A stretch of 64,000 bases of DNA from Brenneria bubanii (GCF_022378355.1 NZ_JAKMAJ010000003.1:62001-126000); one strand, 5' to 3'; shown: positions 1-10,400, numbered from the stretch's first letter. Program-made: numbers and translations. The notes: generated by a model from the sequence alone, not told the origin.

Positions 1-1
1 A

Positions 2-118
2 AGCGAGGAAGAGGCGTACAAAACCCTGCGTAAGATGGCGATGAATCAAAATAAAAAGATGATTGAGATCGCCACAGCGATGCTGGCGGTAGCCGACGTT
101 TTCCAGGATCGCCCTTAA
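2..118 (+). CDS. nasR: NasR-type nitrate antiterminator, 3' end only
   Basis: Partial gene cut by the left window edge; 38 codons remain before a TAA at 116-118. The translated tail (EEEAYKTLRKMAMNQ, then IATAMLAVADVF) has the features of an ANTAR RNA-binding domain C-terminus: the Ala-Tyr, Leu-Arg and Met-Asn-Gln positions and a closing amphipathic helix. In Klebsiella the gene immediately before nasFEDCBA is nasR, whose product binds the nasF leader RNA in response to nitrate or nitrite and prevents termination. The downstream leader here contains the matching terminator, which supports the call. The N-terminal nitrate-sensing part lies outside the window. Confidence 0.82.
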   Translation, partial: SEEEAYKTLRKMAMNQNKKMIEIATAMLAVADVFQDRP

Positions 119-127
119 GCGCCATAT

Positions 128-142
128 GCACACAAAAGGTGC
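128..142 (+). promoter_or_regulatory. Probable NtrC binding site upstream of nasF
   Basis: GCAC (128-131), seven bases, GTGC (139-142) matches the dyad core of NtrC enhancer sites. It lies about 170 bp upstream of the sigma-54 promoter at 298-313, a normal enhancer distance. A weaker half site (GTGC) follows near 161-164. Binding is inferred from the match and context. Confidence 0.6.
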
Positions 143-297
143 GTGTTTCGATCGGCGATGGTGCAAAGGCGGATGATCTTTGGCAAATTTACTGGTTTCA
201 ACCCCGCGTTGGCAAGAGGGCGTGGGGCAGGCAAGGCGCTTGCCGCGACCTGAGCCTTTCCCTGCAGCGGCGGGCACGTTTACTTGAGTGCGATTTC

Positions 298-313
298 TGG
301 CACATTCCTTGCT
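298..313 (+). promoter_or_regulatory. Sigma-54 promoter of the nas operon
   Basis: TGGCAC (298-303), five bases, TTGCT (309-313) is an essentially perfect -24/-12 element, with GG at 299-300 and GC at 311-312. Transcription should start about 12 bases after the GC, near 323, leaving a leader of about 157 nt before nasF. Klebsiella nasF is known to use NtrC and sigma-54, so promoter type and position agree with the operon's role. Confidence 0.88.
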
Positions 314-343
314 TTAACATTGACTGTAACGACTAAACATCAT

Positions 344-381
344 TGACGCGTTTCAAGCCAACGGCGGTTTGGTTCGCGTTA
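344..381 (+). promoter_or_regulatory. Leader hairpin, candidate NasR recognition element
   Basis: GACGCG (345-350) can pair with CGCGTT around 375-380, enclosing an inner AGCCA/TGGTT pairing. It lies between the predicted transcription start and the terminator hairpin at 389-445, where the ANTAR-binding stem-loop of the Klebsiella nasF leader sits. An ACGGCG hexamer lies in the loop region, but I could not place it cleanly as the A-N-N-G hexaloop typical of ANTAR targets. The fold is approximate. Confidence 0.45.
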
Positions 382-388
382 ACCGGAT

Positions 389-445
389 AACGGCGTCCAT
401 AAGCGTGCATTTTTTGCACAGGCTTATGGACGCCGTTTTTTTTTT
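389..445 (+). terminator. nasF leader attenuator (intrinsic terminator)
   Basis: A 16-bp perfect stem (389-404 with 422-437) carries an inner GTGCA/TGCAC extension (405-409 with 415-419) and is followed by ten T residues (436-445). It ends 35 bp before the nasF start and lies downstream of the sigma-54 promoter, so without antitermination it should stop most transcripts before the operon. This is the arrangement known for NasR-controlled attenuation. The region 119-297 before the promoter holds only the NtrC-like site; I see no gene there. Confidence 0.9.
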
Positions 446-480
446 CGCCAGAAACAGCGATGTGCTGAAAGGTGTTGTGA

Positions 481-1740
481 ATGAGTGAGTTCAAAACCAA
501 GAGCATGACGGTTTCCCGTCGTCAGTTTTTACTGGGCAGTGCGGCATTGGGCGGCGGTTTTATGCTGGCGGGGCTGACGAACAGCGCTTGGGCCGCCGGT
601 TCTGATGCGCCGGAGAAAAAAGAAATACGCATTGGTTTCATTCCCCTGACGGACTGCGCATCGGTAGTGATGGCGGCGATAAAAGGATTCGACAAGAAAT
701 ACGGGATTACCATTATTCCCAGCAAGGAAGCCAGCTGGGCCGCGGTGCGCGATAAGCTGATATCCGGCGAGCTGGACGCCGCGCATATCCTCTACGGTCA
801 GCTATATGGGCTGCAAATGGGACTCTCCGGGCCGCAGAGCGACATGGCCGCACTCATGACGCTCAATCAGAACGGACAGGGCATCACGCTGGCCAACCAA
901 CTGCGCGACGCCGGCGTCACCGATCTGACCGCGCTGCAGAAATATGTCGCCGCCAGTCCGGCGGGCACCTACACCTTCGCTCAAACGTTCCCCACCGGCA
1001 CCCATGCCATGTGGCTCTATTATTGGCTGGCCGCCGCCGGCATTCATCCGATCAACGATGTGCGCACGGTGGTGGTGCCGCCGCCGCAGATGGTGATGAA
1101 CATGAAGATTGGCAACATGGTCGGCTATTGCGCCGGCGAACCCTGGAACCAGCGCGCCATCAGCGACAAGCTCGGTTTTACCGCCGCCGCGTCGCAGGAT
1201 ATTTGGCCCGATCATCCGGAGAAAGTGCTGGGCACGCGCGCCGACTGGGTCACTGCCAACCCGAACAGCGCCCGTGCGCTGACTGCCGCCGTATTGGAAG
1301 CGTCGCGCTGGATTGACGCGTCTGACGAAAATCGCCGCGAAACCGCCGGCGTGGTGGCGGGGCGCGCCTACATCAATACCCGGGAAGAAACTATCGTCGG
1401 CCGCATGCTGGGCCAGTATGAAAACGGCCTGGGGAAACGCTGGAAGGACGAACACGCGATGCGTTTTTACCATGACGGTTCGGTGAACTATCCCTACCTG
1501 TCCGACGGCATGTGGTTTCTAACCCAGCATAAGCGCTGGGGCATGCTGGCGGCAGATCCGGACTATCTGGCCGTCGCCAGACAGGTCAATCGCATTGATA
1601 TCTATAAGCAGGCCGCGGCGGCGGTAGGCGGCGTTCCGCTCCCGGACAGCGATATGCGCAGCAGCCTGTTGATGGATGGCCGACGCTGGGACGGCAGCGA
1701 TCCGGCCGGCTACGCCAACAGTTTTAGCGTGAAGAAATAA
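481..1740 (+). CDS. nasF: Nitrate ABC transporter substrate-binding protein NasF
   Basis: A 419-residue periplasmic nitrate/nitrite-binding protein of the NrtA/NasF type that delivers substrate to the NasE permease. It begins with a twin-arginine signal peptide: SRRQFLL at residues 12-18, a hydrophobic stretch to about 36, and a probable cleavage after AWA (residue 38), so it is likely exported folded. The mature part has the family's early GFIPLTDCA motif and CAGEPWN in the middle. It is the first gene after the attenuated leader and sits 8 bp before nasE. The ATG at 481 follows a GGTGTTG sequence; no other start fits the signal peptide. Confidence 0.92.
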   Translation: MSEFKTKSMTVSRRQFLLGSAALGGGFMLAGLTNSAWAAGSDAPEKKEIRIGFIPLTDCASVVMAAIKGFDKKYGITIIPSKEASWAAVRDKLISGELDAAHILYGQLYGLQMGLSGPQSDMAALMTLNQNGQGITLANQLRDAGVTDLTALQKYVAASPAGTYTFAQTFPTGTHAMWLYYWLAAAGIHPINDVRTVVVPPPQMVMNMKIGNMVGYCAGEPWNQRAISDKLGFTAAASQDIWPDHPEKVLGTRADWVTANPNSARALTAAVLEASRWIDASDENRRETAGVVAGRAYINTREETIVGRMLGQYENGLGKRWKDEHAMRFYHDGSVNYPYLSDGMWFLTQHKRWGMLAADPDYLAVARQVNRIDIYKQAAAAVGGVPLPDSDMRSSLLMDGRRWDGSDPAGYANSFSVKK

Positions 1741-1748
1741 GTGAGGCA

Positions 1749-2678
1749 ATGATGAAAAACCCGGCTCAGGTTATTCCCATCGCAGCGGATAGCACCCGCG
1801 ATAGCGTACACGGCGCGGAGATGACGCCGCTGCCGACTAATACATCGCCGGCGGTGAAAAAAACGGCGCTCGACTCCGCCGCATCGGCGCGCCGGTATCG
1901 TTGTGTCTTGCGTCAAGCGGCCCGGCGTCTTTTCCCCGCGCTGCTGGGGATGGGGCTGTTGCTGTGCATCTGGCAGGTCGCGGCATTGAACAGTGAAAAT
2001 TTTCCAACGCCGTGGGCAACCTGGCTGGCGGCGTTGGATATTTTCGCCGATCCGTTCTACATCGCCGGACCGAACGATCGGGGCATCGGCTGGAACGTGG
2101 TGGCATCCTTACAGCGCGTGGGCATCGGTTTTGGGCTGGCGGCGCTGGTAGGCATCCCCGCCGGATTTCTGATTGGCCGCTTCAGCTTTGTCGCCAATAT
2201 GCTGAATCCGATTATTTCCCTGCTGCGGCCGGTCAGCCCGCTGGCGTGGCTGCCTATCGGTCTACTGTTGTTCCAGCGCGCCGAGCCGGCTTCCAGTTGG
2301 ACCATTTTCATCTGCTCCATCTGGCCGATGATCCTCAACACCGCCGAGGGGGTGAGACTGATTCCCCAGGATTATTTGAACGTGGCGCGGGTGCTTAAGC
2401 TGTCTGAATTCACCGTCATGCGCAAAATTTTGCTGCCGGCGGTATTGCCGAACATATTAACCGGCGTGCGGTTGTCGATCGGCATCGCCTGGCTGGTGAT
2501 TGTGGCGGCGGAGATGCTGACCGGCGGGATCGGCATCGGTTTTTGGATCTGGAATGAGTGGAACAACCTGAATGTGGAAAACATCATTATCGCCATCGTG
2601 GTGATTGGGGTGATCGGCCTGCTGCTGGAGCAGGGCCTGATGTTAATCGCCAAACGTTTCAACTACGACAACCGCTAA
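1749..2678 (+). CDS. nasE: Nitrate ABC transporter permease NasE
   Basis: A 309-residue inner-membrane permease (NrtB family, BPD-type). About 55 N-terminal residues are hydrophilic and cytoplasmic, then about six hydrophobic segments follow. The cytoplasmic coupling loop near residues 200-225 (AEGVRLIPQDYLNVARVLKL) resembles the EAA motif that contacts the ATPase. It probably forms a homodimer with two NasD subunits. A GAGG lies at 1743-1746; ATG 1752 is slightly better spaced than 1749, so the protein may be one residue shorter. It is followed by nasD after 10 bp. Confidence 0.9.
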   Translation: MMKNPAQVIPIAADSTRDSVHGAEMTPLPTNTSPAVKKTALDSAASARRYRCVLRQAARRLFPALLGMGLLLCIWQVAALNSENFPTPWATWLAALDIFADPFYIAGPNDRGIGWNVVASLQRVGIGFGLAALVGIPAGFLIGRFSFVANMLNPIISLLRPVSPLAWLPIGLLLFQRAEPASSWTIFICSIWPMILNTAEGVRLIPQDYLNVARVLKLSEFTVMRKILLPAVLPNILTGVRLSIGIAWLVIVAAEMLTGGIGIGFWIWNEWNNLNVENIIIAIVVIGVIGLLLEQGLMLIAKRFNYDNR

Positions 2679-2688
2679 GGAGCCGACG

Positions 2689-3483
2689 ATGCGCAAAAAT
2701 CCGATTATTCAGGTACAGCAGGTCAGTCAGCGTTTCAATACCGCCAGCGGCGAGTTTCTGGCGCTGGAGCAGGTGAGCTTTGATATCTACGCCGGAGAAA
2801 CCATCAGCCTGATCGGCCATTCCGGCTGCGGCAAATCCACCTTGCTCAATCTGATCGCCGGCCTGACCCGGCCGACCAGCGGCGGCCTGCTGTGCGACAA
2901 CCGGGAAATTGACGGTCCCGGACCGGAGCGCGGCGTGGTGTTCCAGAACCACTCATTGCTGCCGTGGCTGACCACCTATGAAAATGTGGCGCTGGCGGTG
3001 CGTCAGGTGTTTCGCGGCCAAATGAGCAAGCGCGAAATGCACGAGTGGATCACCCACAATCTGGCGCTGGTGAATATGGAGCATGCGGCGAATAAACGCC
3101 CGAATGAGATCTCCGGCGGAATGAAACAGCGGGTCGGGATTGCCCGCGCGCTGGCGATAAAGCCCAAAGTGCTGCTGATGGACGAGCCGTTCGGGGCGTT
3201 GGATGCGTTGACGCGGGCGCATTTACAGGATGCGGTGATGGATATTCAGCAGCGGCTGCACACCACCATTGTACTGATCACCCACGATGTGGATGAAGCC
3301 GTATTGCTGTCGGATCGGGTGTTGATGATGACCAACGGCCCGGCGGCCACGGTCGGGGAGATCATGTCGGTCGGGCTGGAACGCCCGCGCGCGCGCGTGG
3401 CGCTGGCGGACGATCCCCGTTACCACCAGTGCCGCCAGCAGGTGTTACATTTTTTATATGAAAAACAGTCGAAAGCCGCCTGA
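2689..3483 (+). CDS. nasD: Nitrate ABC transporter ATP-binding protein NasD
   Basis: A 264-residue ATPase that powers nitrate import with NasF and NasE. Visible motifs in order are Walker A GHSGCGKST (near residue 45), a Q-loop VVFQNHSLLPW, the signature SGGMKQRVGIARAL (near 145), Walker B VLLMDEPFGALDA (near 165) and the switch histidine in ITHDVDEAVLL. It belongs to the nitrate/sulfonate/taurine ATPase group. GGAG with a six-base spacer precedes the ATG. It has a single ATPase domain, unlike cyanobacterial NrtC with its fused binding domain. Confidence 0.92.
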   Translation: MRKNPIIQVQQVSQRFNTASGEFLALEQVSFDIYAGETISLIGHSGCGKSTLLNLIAGLTRPTSGGLLCDNREIDGPGPERGVVFQNHSLLPWLTTYENVALAVRQVFRGQMSKREMHEWITHNLALVNMEHAANKRPNEISGGMKQRVGIARALAIKPKVLLMDEPFGALDALTRAHLQDAVMDIQQRLHTTIVLITHDVDEAVLLSDRVLMMTNGPAATVGEIMSVGLERPRARVALADDPRYHQCRQQVLHFLYEKQSKAA

Positions 3484-3550
3484 TCGGAAACGTTGATCAT
3501 GATGAAACCGTATTTGCCGGTGGTCGGCAACAAGACGGCGAACGCTGGTT

Positions 3551-3564
3551 CGGCGAATTCGCCG
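3551..3564. repeat. Perfect 14-bp palindrome between nasD and nasB
   Basis: CGGCGAATTCGCCG is a perfect palindrome in the 149-bp gap between the transporter genes and the nitrite reductase gene. There is no T-run, so it is not an obvious terminator. It could be an mRNA processing hairpin or chance. Confidence 0.4.
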
Positions 3565-3632
3565 CATCATCGCTTTTCGGCTTTCCTCGCTCTGATATTG
3601 ATTCACAGCCAGCGGCTGTAAGGATTTGCCTG

Positions 3633-6557
3633 ATGAACAAGCCCGTTTTGGTGGTTATCGGCCATGGCATGGTCGGCCACTATTTTCTTGAACAACTGGT
3701 TGAACGCGAGCTGCATCAGCGTTACCGCATCGTGGTGTTTGGCGAGGAAAGCCGGGAGGCTTACGATCGCGTTCACCTCTCCGAATATTTTTCCGGCCGG
3801 ACGGCGGAATCCTTGTCGCTGGTCAAGGCCGGTTTTTTTGCCGCCAACGGCATTGAACTGCGCAGCGCCAGCCAAATTACCGCCGTCGACCGCGAACATA
3901 AGGTCGTCAGTGATGCGCAAGGCGACAAAACCGCCTATGACCAACTGATTCTGGCGACCGGATCCTATGCGTTTGTGCCGCCGATTGCCGGCAATAATCG
4001 GCCTGGCTGCTTGGTATATCGTACGCTTGACGACCTGGACGCCATCGCCGGACAGGCGAAAAAATCCAAAACCGGCGTGGTGATCGGCGGCGGGCTGCTA
4101 GGGCTGGAAGCGGCGAATGCGCTGCGCCAGTTAGGGTTGGAAACGCACGTCGTCGAGTTCGCGCCGCGGCTGATGGCGGTCCAGTTGGATGACGGCGGCG
4201 CGGCGATGCTGCGGCGCAAGATCGAAGCGTTAGGTGTCCGGGTTCACACCAGCAAAGAGACGCGTGAAATTGTCGACGGCGAGCAGGCGCGGCACCGGCT
4301 TCGCTTTGCCGACGGCAGCGCATTGGAGACCGACCTGGTGCTGTTTTCCGCAGGGATTCGTCCGCGCGATAATCTGGCGGACGGCTGTGGTCTGGCGACA
4401 GGCCCGCGCGGCGGCATCGTGATTGACGATCGCTGTCGGACGTCGGATGAGGCCATTTTCGCCATCGGCGAATGCGCGTTGTGGAACGGGCAGATTTTCG
4501 GACTGGTGGCGCCCGGCTATCAGATGGCGCGCAGCGTGGCGGATACGCTGATGCAGCGCGATACGCCGTTTACCGGCGCGGACATGAGCACCAAACTGAA
4601 ACTGCTCGGCGTGGATGTGGCGTCCGTCGGCGATGCGCACGGCCGCAGCGCCGGCTGCCAGAGCTATCAGTGGACGGACGGTCCGAACGAAGTTTATAAA
4701 AAAATTGTGGTTTCATCGGACGGCAAACGTCTGCTGGGCGCGGTATTGATCGGCGACAGCGCGGACTACAGCACGCTGCTGCAAATGATGCTCAACGACA
4801 TGCCGCTACCGGCTCATGCTGAAAGTCTTATTCTGCCCGCCCGCGCCGGCGATGCGCCGAAAGCACTGGGCGTCGCGGCCTTGCCCGCCAGCGCGCAGAT
4901 ATGCTCCTGCCATAACGTCAGTAAAGGCGATATCTCAGCGGCGGTGGCCGGCGGTTGCGGCGAACTCGGCGCGATCAAGGCCTGTACCAAAGCGGGTACC
5001 GGCTGCGGCGGCTGCGTTCCCTTGCTCAAACAGGTAATGGAACATGAATTGACGCAACTGGGCGTTGAAGTGAAAAAAGATATCTGCGAGCACTTCGCCT
5101 GGTCGCGTCAGGAACTGTATCACCTGATCCGCGTGCACCGGATTCGTTCCTTCGACGCGTTGATCGAAGGCTACGGACACGGGTTGGGCTGTGAAGTGTG
5201 TAAACCGCTGGTAGGCTCCATGCTGGCATCCTGCTGGAATGACTACCTGTTGAGACCACAACATCTGCCGTTGCAGGATACCAACGATCGCTTTTTCGCC
5301 AACATCCAGAAAGACGGCACTTACTCGGTGGTGCCGCGCGTACCGGCCGGCGAGATCACCCCGGCGGGACTGATCGCCATCGGCCAGGTGGCGCAGCGCT
5401 ACAACCTGTATACCAAGATCACCGGCGGTCAGCGCGTGGATCTGTTCGGCGCGCGGCTTGAGCAACTGCCGGCCATCTGGCGCGAACTGATTGACGCCGG
5501 ATTTGAAACCGGCCACGCCTACGGCAAATCGCTGCGTACGGTGAAATCCTGCGTCGGTTCGACCTGGTGCCGCTTCGGCGTGCAGGATTCCACCGCGCTG
5601 GCGATTACGCTGGAGCTGCGTTACAAAGGTTTGCGCGCGCCGCATAAAATCAAAATGGCGGTATCCGGCTGTACCCGCGAATGCGCGGAAGCGCAGGGGA
5701 AAGATATCGGCGTCATCGCCACCGACAAAGGCTGGAACCTGTACGTATGCGGCAATGGCGGCATGAAGCCGCGTCATGCGGATCTGTTCGCCAGCGATCT
5801 GGATAGCGAAAGCCTGATCCGTACCATCGATCGCGTGCTGATGTTCTATATCCGTACCGCCGATCGCCTCCAGCGCACCAGTACCTGGCTGGATAATCTG
5901 GAAGGCGGTATCGACTATCTGCGGCAGGTGGTTGTGCAAGACAGCCTGCACATCGGCGAGGAGCTGGATAACGAGATGCGGCGCGTGGTGGATAGCTACC
6001 AGTGCGAATGGAAAACCACGCTGGAAAGCCCGGATCGCCTGGCGCTGTTCCGCGCCTTCCTCAATAGCGACAGCCCGGACGAAGCGGTGGTGATGGTGCC
6101 GGAGCGCGGGCAAATCCGACCGGCGAGGGAGAATGAAAAGCCGCCCAGGCCGGCGCCGCTCTCCGTAACGCCGTTGGCGCCGGAGACGGAATGGGTACAT
6201 ATCGGCGCATTACAGGATATACCCGCCAATGTCGGCATGGCCGCGCGTCTGGGCCAGCAGCAGATCGCGCTGTTTCATCTTCCCGCCAGCGAGCAACGGA
6301 TCTACGCGCTGGAAAACCACGAGCCGGGCAGCGCGGCAAACGTTCTGTCACGCGGCCTGCTGGGCGATGTATCCGGCGAGCCGGTGGTGATCACTCCGTT
6401 ATACAAGAAGCGTTTCAGACTGCGTGACGGCGTCTGTCCGGATAACGTCGCGCTGTGCGTACGCGCCTGGCCGGTAAGAGTGGTGGAAGGACAGGTCTGG
6501 GTCAATCGTCGACCGCTGAGCCTGCCGGCATCCGCGGCTATCGAGCAGGCCTCGTGA
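3633..6557 (+). CDS. nasB: Assimilatory nitrite reductase with fused NirD-like domain
   Basis: A 974-residue cytoplasmic enzyme reducing nitrite to ammonium with NAD(P)H. An N-terminal FAD-binding Rossmann motif (G-H-G-M-V-G, residues 10-15) is followed by an NAD-binding site VVIGGGLLGLEAA (about 149-162). A BFD-like [2Fe-2S] domain has CSC near 424 and C-x7-C-x2-C ending near 461. The siroheme/[4Fe-4S] domain has cysteines in KSCVGSTWCRFG (about 638-645) and SGCTRECAEAQGKD (about 678-688). The last 110 or so residues (from about 853) resemble NirD, a Rieske fold without cluster ligands, as a C-terminal fusion. AGGA lies 8 bases before the ATG. The siroheme gene follows in the same operon. 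Confidence 0.92.
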   Translation: MNKPVLVVIGHGMVGHYFLEQLVERELHQRYRIVVFGEESREAYDRVHLSEYFSGRTAESLSLVKAGFFAANGIELRSASQITAVDREHKVVSDAQGDKTAYDQLILATGSYAFVPPIAGNNRPGCLVYRTLDDLDAIAGQAKKSKTGVVIGGGLLGLEAANALRQLGLETHVVEFAPRLMAVQLDDGGAAMLRRKIEALGVRVHTSKETREIVDGEQARHRLRFADGSALETDLVLFSAGIRPRDNLADGCGLATGPRGGIVIDDRCRTSDEAIFAIGECALWNGQIFGLVAPGYQMARSVADTLMQRDTPFTGADMSTKLKLLGVDVASVGDAHGRSAGCQSYQWTDGPNEVYKKIVVSSDGKRLLGAVLIGDSADYSTLLQMMLNDMPLPAHAESLILPARAGDAPKALGVAALPASAQICSCHNVSKGDISAAVAGGCGELGAIKACTKAGTGCGGCVPLLKQVMEHELTQLGVEVKKDICEHFAWSRQELYHLIRVHRIRSFDALIEGYGHGLGCEVCKPLVGSMLASCWNDYLLRPQHLPLQDTNDRFFANIQKDGTYSVVPRVPAGEITPAGLIAIGQVAQRYNLYTKITGGQRVDLFGARLEQLPAIWRELIDAGFETGHAYGKSLRTVKSCVGSTWCRFGVQDSTALAITLELRYKGLRAPHKIKMAVSGCTRECAEAQGKDIGVIATDKGWNLYVCGNGGMKPRHADLFASDLDSESLIRTIDRVLMFYIRTADRLQRTSTWLDNLEGGIDYLRQVVVQDSLHIGEELDNEMRRVVDSYQCEWKTTLESPDRLALFRAFLNSDSPDEAVVMVPERGQIRPARENEKPPRPAPLSVTPLAPETEWVHIGALQDIPANVGMAARLGQQQIALFHLPASEQRIYALENHEPGSAANVLSRGLLGDVSGEPVVITPLYKKRFRLRDGVCPDNVALCVRAWPVRVVEGQVWVNRRPLSLPASAAIEQAS

Positions 6558-6601
6558 ATGGAAAATAATGGGAAAAAGCAGCGGATTGGCGAGGCATGAA
6601 C

Positions 6602-7435
6602 ATGATAACGATGCAATCGATACTGGCGCGGGGGCAGCAACGCCAGCCGGTGTTGGGCGGTGAAATCTGGCTGGTCGGCGCCGGGCCCGGCGATGCCGAA
6701 TTGCTGACGCTGAAAGCGCTGCGCGCCATTCAGCAGGCGGACGTGGTGGTGTTCGACCGTCTGGTGTCGGCAGAGGTTATGGATCTGGTGCCGGCGGACG
6801 TTTTGCGCATCGATGTGGGTAAAACGCGCGGTTGCCATCGTCTTCCGCAGGAGAAAATCAATCAACTGCTGGTGGAACTGGCGCAGGCCGGCCAGCGGGT
6901 TATTCGTCTTAAGGGCGGCGACCCCTTTATTTTCGGCCGCGGCGGTGAAGAGATGGATTATGCCCAATCAGCGGGCGTCGTCTGTCATGTAGTGCCCGGC
7001 ATTACCGCGGCAACCGGCTGTGCGGCGGCGGTGGGCTTGCCGCTCACGCACCGGGCCTGCGCGCAATCGGTGCGTTTCGTTACCGGCCACTCGCAAGATG
7101 GCGAACCCCAGTTGGATTGGCCGACGCTGGCCGATGCGCAGCAAACGCTGGTGTTTTATATGGGGCTGAGTCACAGCAGTCGGTTATGTCAGCGCCTGAT
7201 TGAACACGGACTGCCGGCGCAGACGCCGACGGCGATTATCGAGCGCGGCACTCAGCCGACTCAGCGCCTGCTGACCGCCACCCTGGCGACCTTGCCGGCG
7301 CTGTTGGCGCGCTATCAGCCGCAATCGCCCAGTTTACTGGTGGTCGGCGATGTCGTGCGTTTCTGCCGTTATCCGGCGCTGAGCGTGGCGGCGTCAATTG
7401 CGCCGCTGGCGACGAAAAAGCATGAAGCCGCCTGA
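6602..7435 (+). CDS. cobA: Uroporphyrinogen-III C-methyltransferase (SUMT)
   Basis: A 277-residue methyltransferase converting uroporphyrinogen III to precorrin-2 with SAM, the first committed step to siroheme, the cofactor of the preceding nitrite reductase. Family motifs are [15 protein letters not shown] near the N-terminus, [16 protein letters not shown] and [12 protein letters not shown]. It is a free-standing SUMT without the CysG oxidase/chelatase domain, so those steps must come from another protein. GAGG suits ATG 6602 (7-base spacer) better than ATG 6596 (1 base). It lies between nitrite and nitrate reductase genes and serves cofactor supply. Confidence 0.9.
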   Translation: MITMQSILARGQQRQPVLGGEIWLVGAGPGDAELLTLKALRAIQQADVVVFDRLVSAEVMDLVPADVLRIDVGKTRGCHRLPQEKINQLLVELAQAGQRVIRLKGGDPFIFGRGGEEMDYAQSAGVVCHVVPGITAATGCAAAVGLPLTHRACAQSVRFVTGHSQDGEPQLDWPTLADAQQTLVFYMGLSHSSRLCQRLIEHGLPAQTPTAIIERGTQPTQRLLTATLATLPALLARYQPQSPSLLVVGDVVRFCRYPALSVAASIAPLATKKHEAA

Positions 7436-7468
7436 CGCAACGCGCATTCGCCATCGCGAGGAATGATC

Positions 7469-10400
7469 ATGGATGCCAGGCCCACAACCTCTGTAAAGAG
7501 TGTCTGTCCATACTGCGGCGTAGGCTGCGGAGTGGTGATGCAGATACAAAATAATCGCGTGATCAAGGTCACGGGCGACAAAACGCATCCCGCCAACTTC
7601 GGCCGACTCTGTACCAAAGGCAATAGCTGCGGTAGGGCGATCGCCGAATCAGGGCGGCTGGAGCACGCTTACCTGCGGGCGGAGCGTCAGCGTGAACCGG
7701 CGCGGGTCGATCTGCAACTCGCCATCAGGGAAAGCGCGCGCCGGCTGCGCGCCATCATCGATACCCACGGGCCAGATTCGGTCGCGCTTTACGTTTCCGG
7801 TCAAATGTCGCTGGAGGCCCAGTATCTGGCCAATAAGCTCGCCAAGGGTTTTATCGGCACCAACAATATCGAATCAAACTCGCGTCTTTGTATGGCCAGC
7901 GCCGGCAGCGGCTACAAACTCTCGCTGGGCTCGGATGGCCCGCCGGGCTCCTATCAGGACTTCGACCGCGCCGATCTGTTCTTCGTCATTGGCGCCAATA
8001 TGGCGGATTGCCATCCCATACTGTTTCTCCGCATGATGGATCGGGTCAAGGCCGGGGCGAAGCTGATCGTGGTCGATCCGCGTCGCAACGCCACGGCCGA
8101 CAAGGCGGATCTGTTTCTCCAGATCAAGCCCGGTACTGACCTGGCGTTGCTCAACGGCCTGCTGCACCTGATGGTTCGTAATGGTGATACCGATTCGTCA
8201 TTTATCGCCGAATTCACCGAGGGCTGGGAAGCCATGCCCGAATTCCTGGCCGACTACCCGCCCGAGCTGGTGGCGCAGATAACCGGACTGGCGGAGGCGG
8301 ATATCCGTGAGGCGGCCGAATGGATTGGCGCGGCGCCCGAATGGATGAGCTGCTGGACCATGGGGCTGAACCAAAGCACCCACGGCACCTGGAACACCAA
8401 TGCGATCTGCAACCTGCATCTGGCGACTGGCGCGATTTGCCGTCCCGGCAGCGGTCCCTTTTCCCTTACCGGACAGCCAAACGCCATGGGCGGGCGTGAG
8501 ATGGGGTATATGGGCATGGGGCTGCCGGGTCAGCGATCGGTGCTGGTGGACCATGACCGGGCCGACATCGAAGCGTTATGGGGCCTACAGGCCGGGACGC
8601 TGCGTACCGAACTGGGCGGCGGCACGGTGGCGATGTTTGAAGCGATGAAGGCCGGCAAGATCAAGGCCTGCTGGATCATCTGCACCAATCCGGTCGCCAC
8701 GGTGCCGAACCGCGGCAATGCGATCGCCGGGCTGCAGGCCGCCGAGCTGGTCATTACTCAGGATGCGTTTCTGGATACTGAAACCAATCGCTACGCCGAT
8801 ATTTTACTGCCGGGGGCGCTATGGGCCGAGGCCGAAGGCGTGATGATCAACTCCGAGCGCAATCTGATGCTGATGCAGCAGGCCGTGGCGCCGCCCGGCG
8901 AGGCGATGGCTGACTGGGAAATTATCGCCCGCGTGGCCTGTGAAATGGGCTATGAAAGGGGATTCAGCTACGCCTGCGCAGAGGCGGTATTCGACGAGAT
9001 CAAACAGGCCTGGAACCCTGTCACCGGCTACGACATCCGCGGCGCGAGCTATCAACGTTTGCGCCATACCTCCTTGCAGTGGCCCTGTCCGCCCGGCGAC
9101 GGCGAAGATCGTCATCCCATTCGCTACCTCAATGACGGTACGCGTCAAACGGTCAGGGATGCCGCGGGCGGGCGCCCGCCGCGCATCGTGTTCGCCACCA
9201 AAAGCGGCAAAGGCGTCTTTCTGCCCCGGCCGCACAGACAGCCGGCCGACATGCCGGACGACGATTTTCCCCTGGTGCTTAACACCGGGCGCTTGCAGCA
9301 CCAGTGGCACACCATGACCAAGACCGGCAAGATCGCGACGCTCAATAAGCTGAATCCGCAGCCCTTCATCGAAATACATCCCGAAGACGCCGCGGCGCTG
9401 GGGATTCGCCAGCAGGATCGGGTGGAGGTGCGTTCACGCCGCGGGCGTGCGCTGTTGCCGGCGGTGGTGAGCGATAGGGTGCGGCCCGGCAACTGCTTTG
9501 CGCCATTCCACTGGAATGATGTCTTTGGCGAGGATCTGGCCATCAATGCCGTTACCAGCGATGCCGTCGATCCGATTTCTCAGCAGCCTGAATTCAAGTT
9601 TTGCGCCATCGCTCTGAGGCGCGTCGCGCCACAGCCGTCATCCGTCGCACCGGCCAGCCAGGGCAATGCGGCTTTTGCTCCGGCGGCGGAACATCTCCCC
9701 GGGGTTGCGCCGGGAAAAAACACCAAGGAACTCGACATGAAGCACATCGATGCGCTGGCTGCGCTACTCGGCCTTGAAGCTGCGCCCGCCATTAGGCTGG
9801 AGGCGCACGAACAACGGTATCTGCAAGGCTATCTGGCCGCGCTGCGCACCGATGAATCAAGGCTGGCCGGCGGCGTGCCGGTACTGCCGACCGGCGCGCC
9901 GTTGGACGCCGATAAGCGTCTGATGCTCAACGGCATGCTGGCGGGGCTGTTCGCCCGCACCTGGCTGCCCGACGGCGGCGAGTTCTCTCTCTCGGGCGTC
10001 GGCGCGGCAGCCTCCGCGGTTTCAGCGGCTTCCTCATCGTCGCCGATACTGGTTTTATGGTCGTCATCAACCGGGAATGCCGAAGGCTTTGCCGCGCGGT
10101 GCGCCGAACGATTGAAAGCGCGAGGGCTGACCGTCACGCTGTCCGCCATGGACGGTTTTAACGTCGCTGACCTGACTAGTGCGCCGCGCGCGCTGTTGGT
10201 CGCCAGCACCTTCGGCGACGGCGATCCTCCGGACAACGGCGCCGCTTTCTGGGCGGCGCTACAGGCCAAAGAGGCGCCCAGACTGGATGCGCTGGCGTTT
10301 TCCGTGCTGGCGTTCGGCGATTCGAATTATGACCAGTTTTGCGGTTTCGGCCGTAAGCTCGACGCCCGGCTGGACGCCTTGGGCGCCCAGCGTTTGTCGC

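Noticed and set aside
139-336. 65-codon frame between nasR and nasF
   Set aside because: Overlaps the NtrC-like site and sigma-54 promoter and has no conserved features.
4935-6200. 421-codon minus-strand open frame
   Set aside because: Antisense to the nitrite reductase gene, with no protein features; long only because of the codon bias of the real gene.
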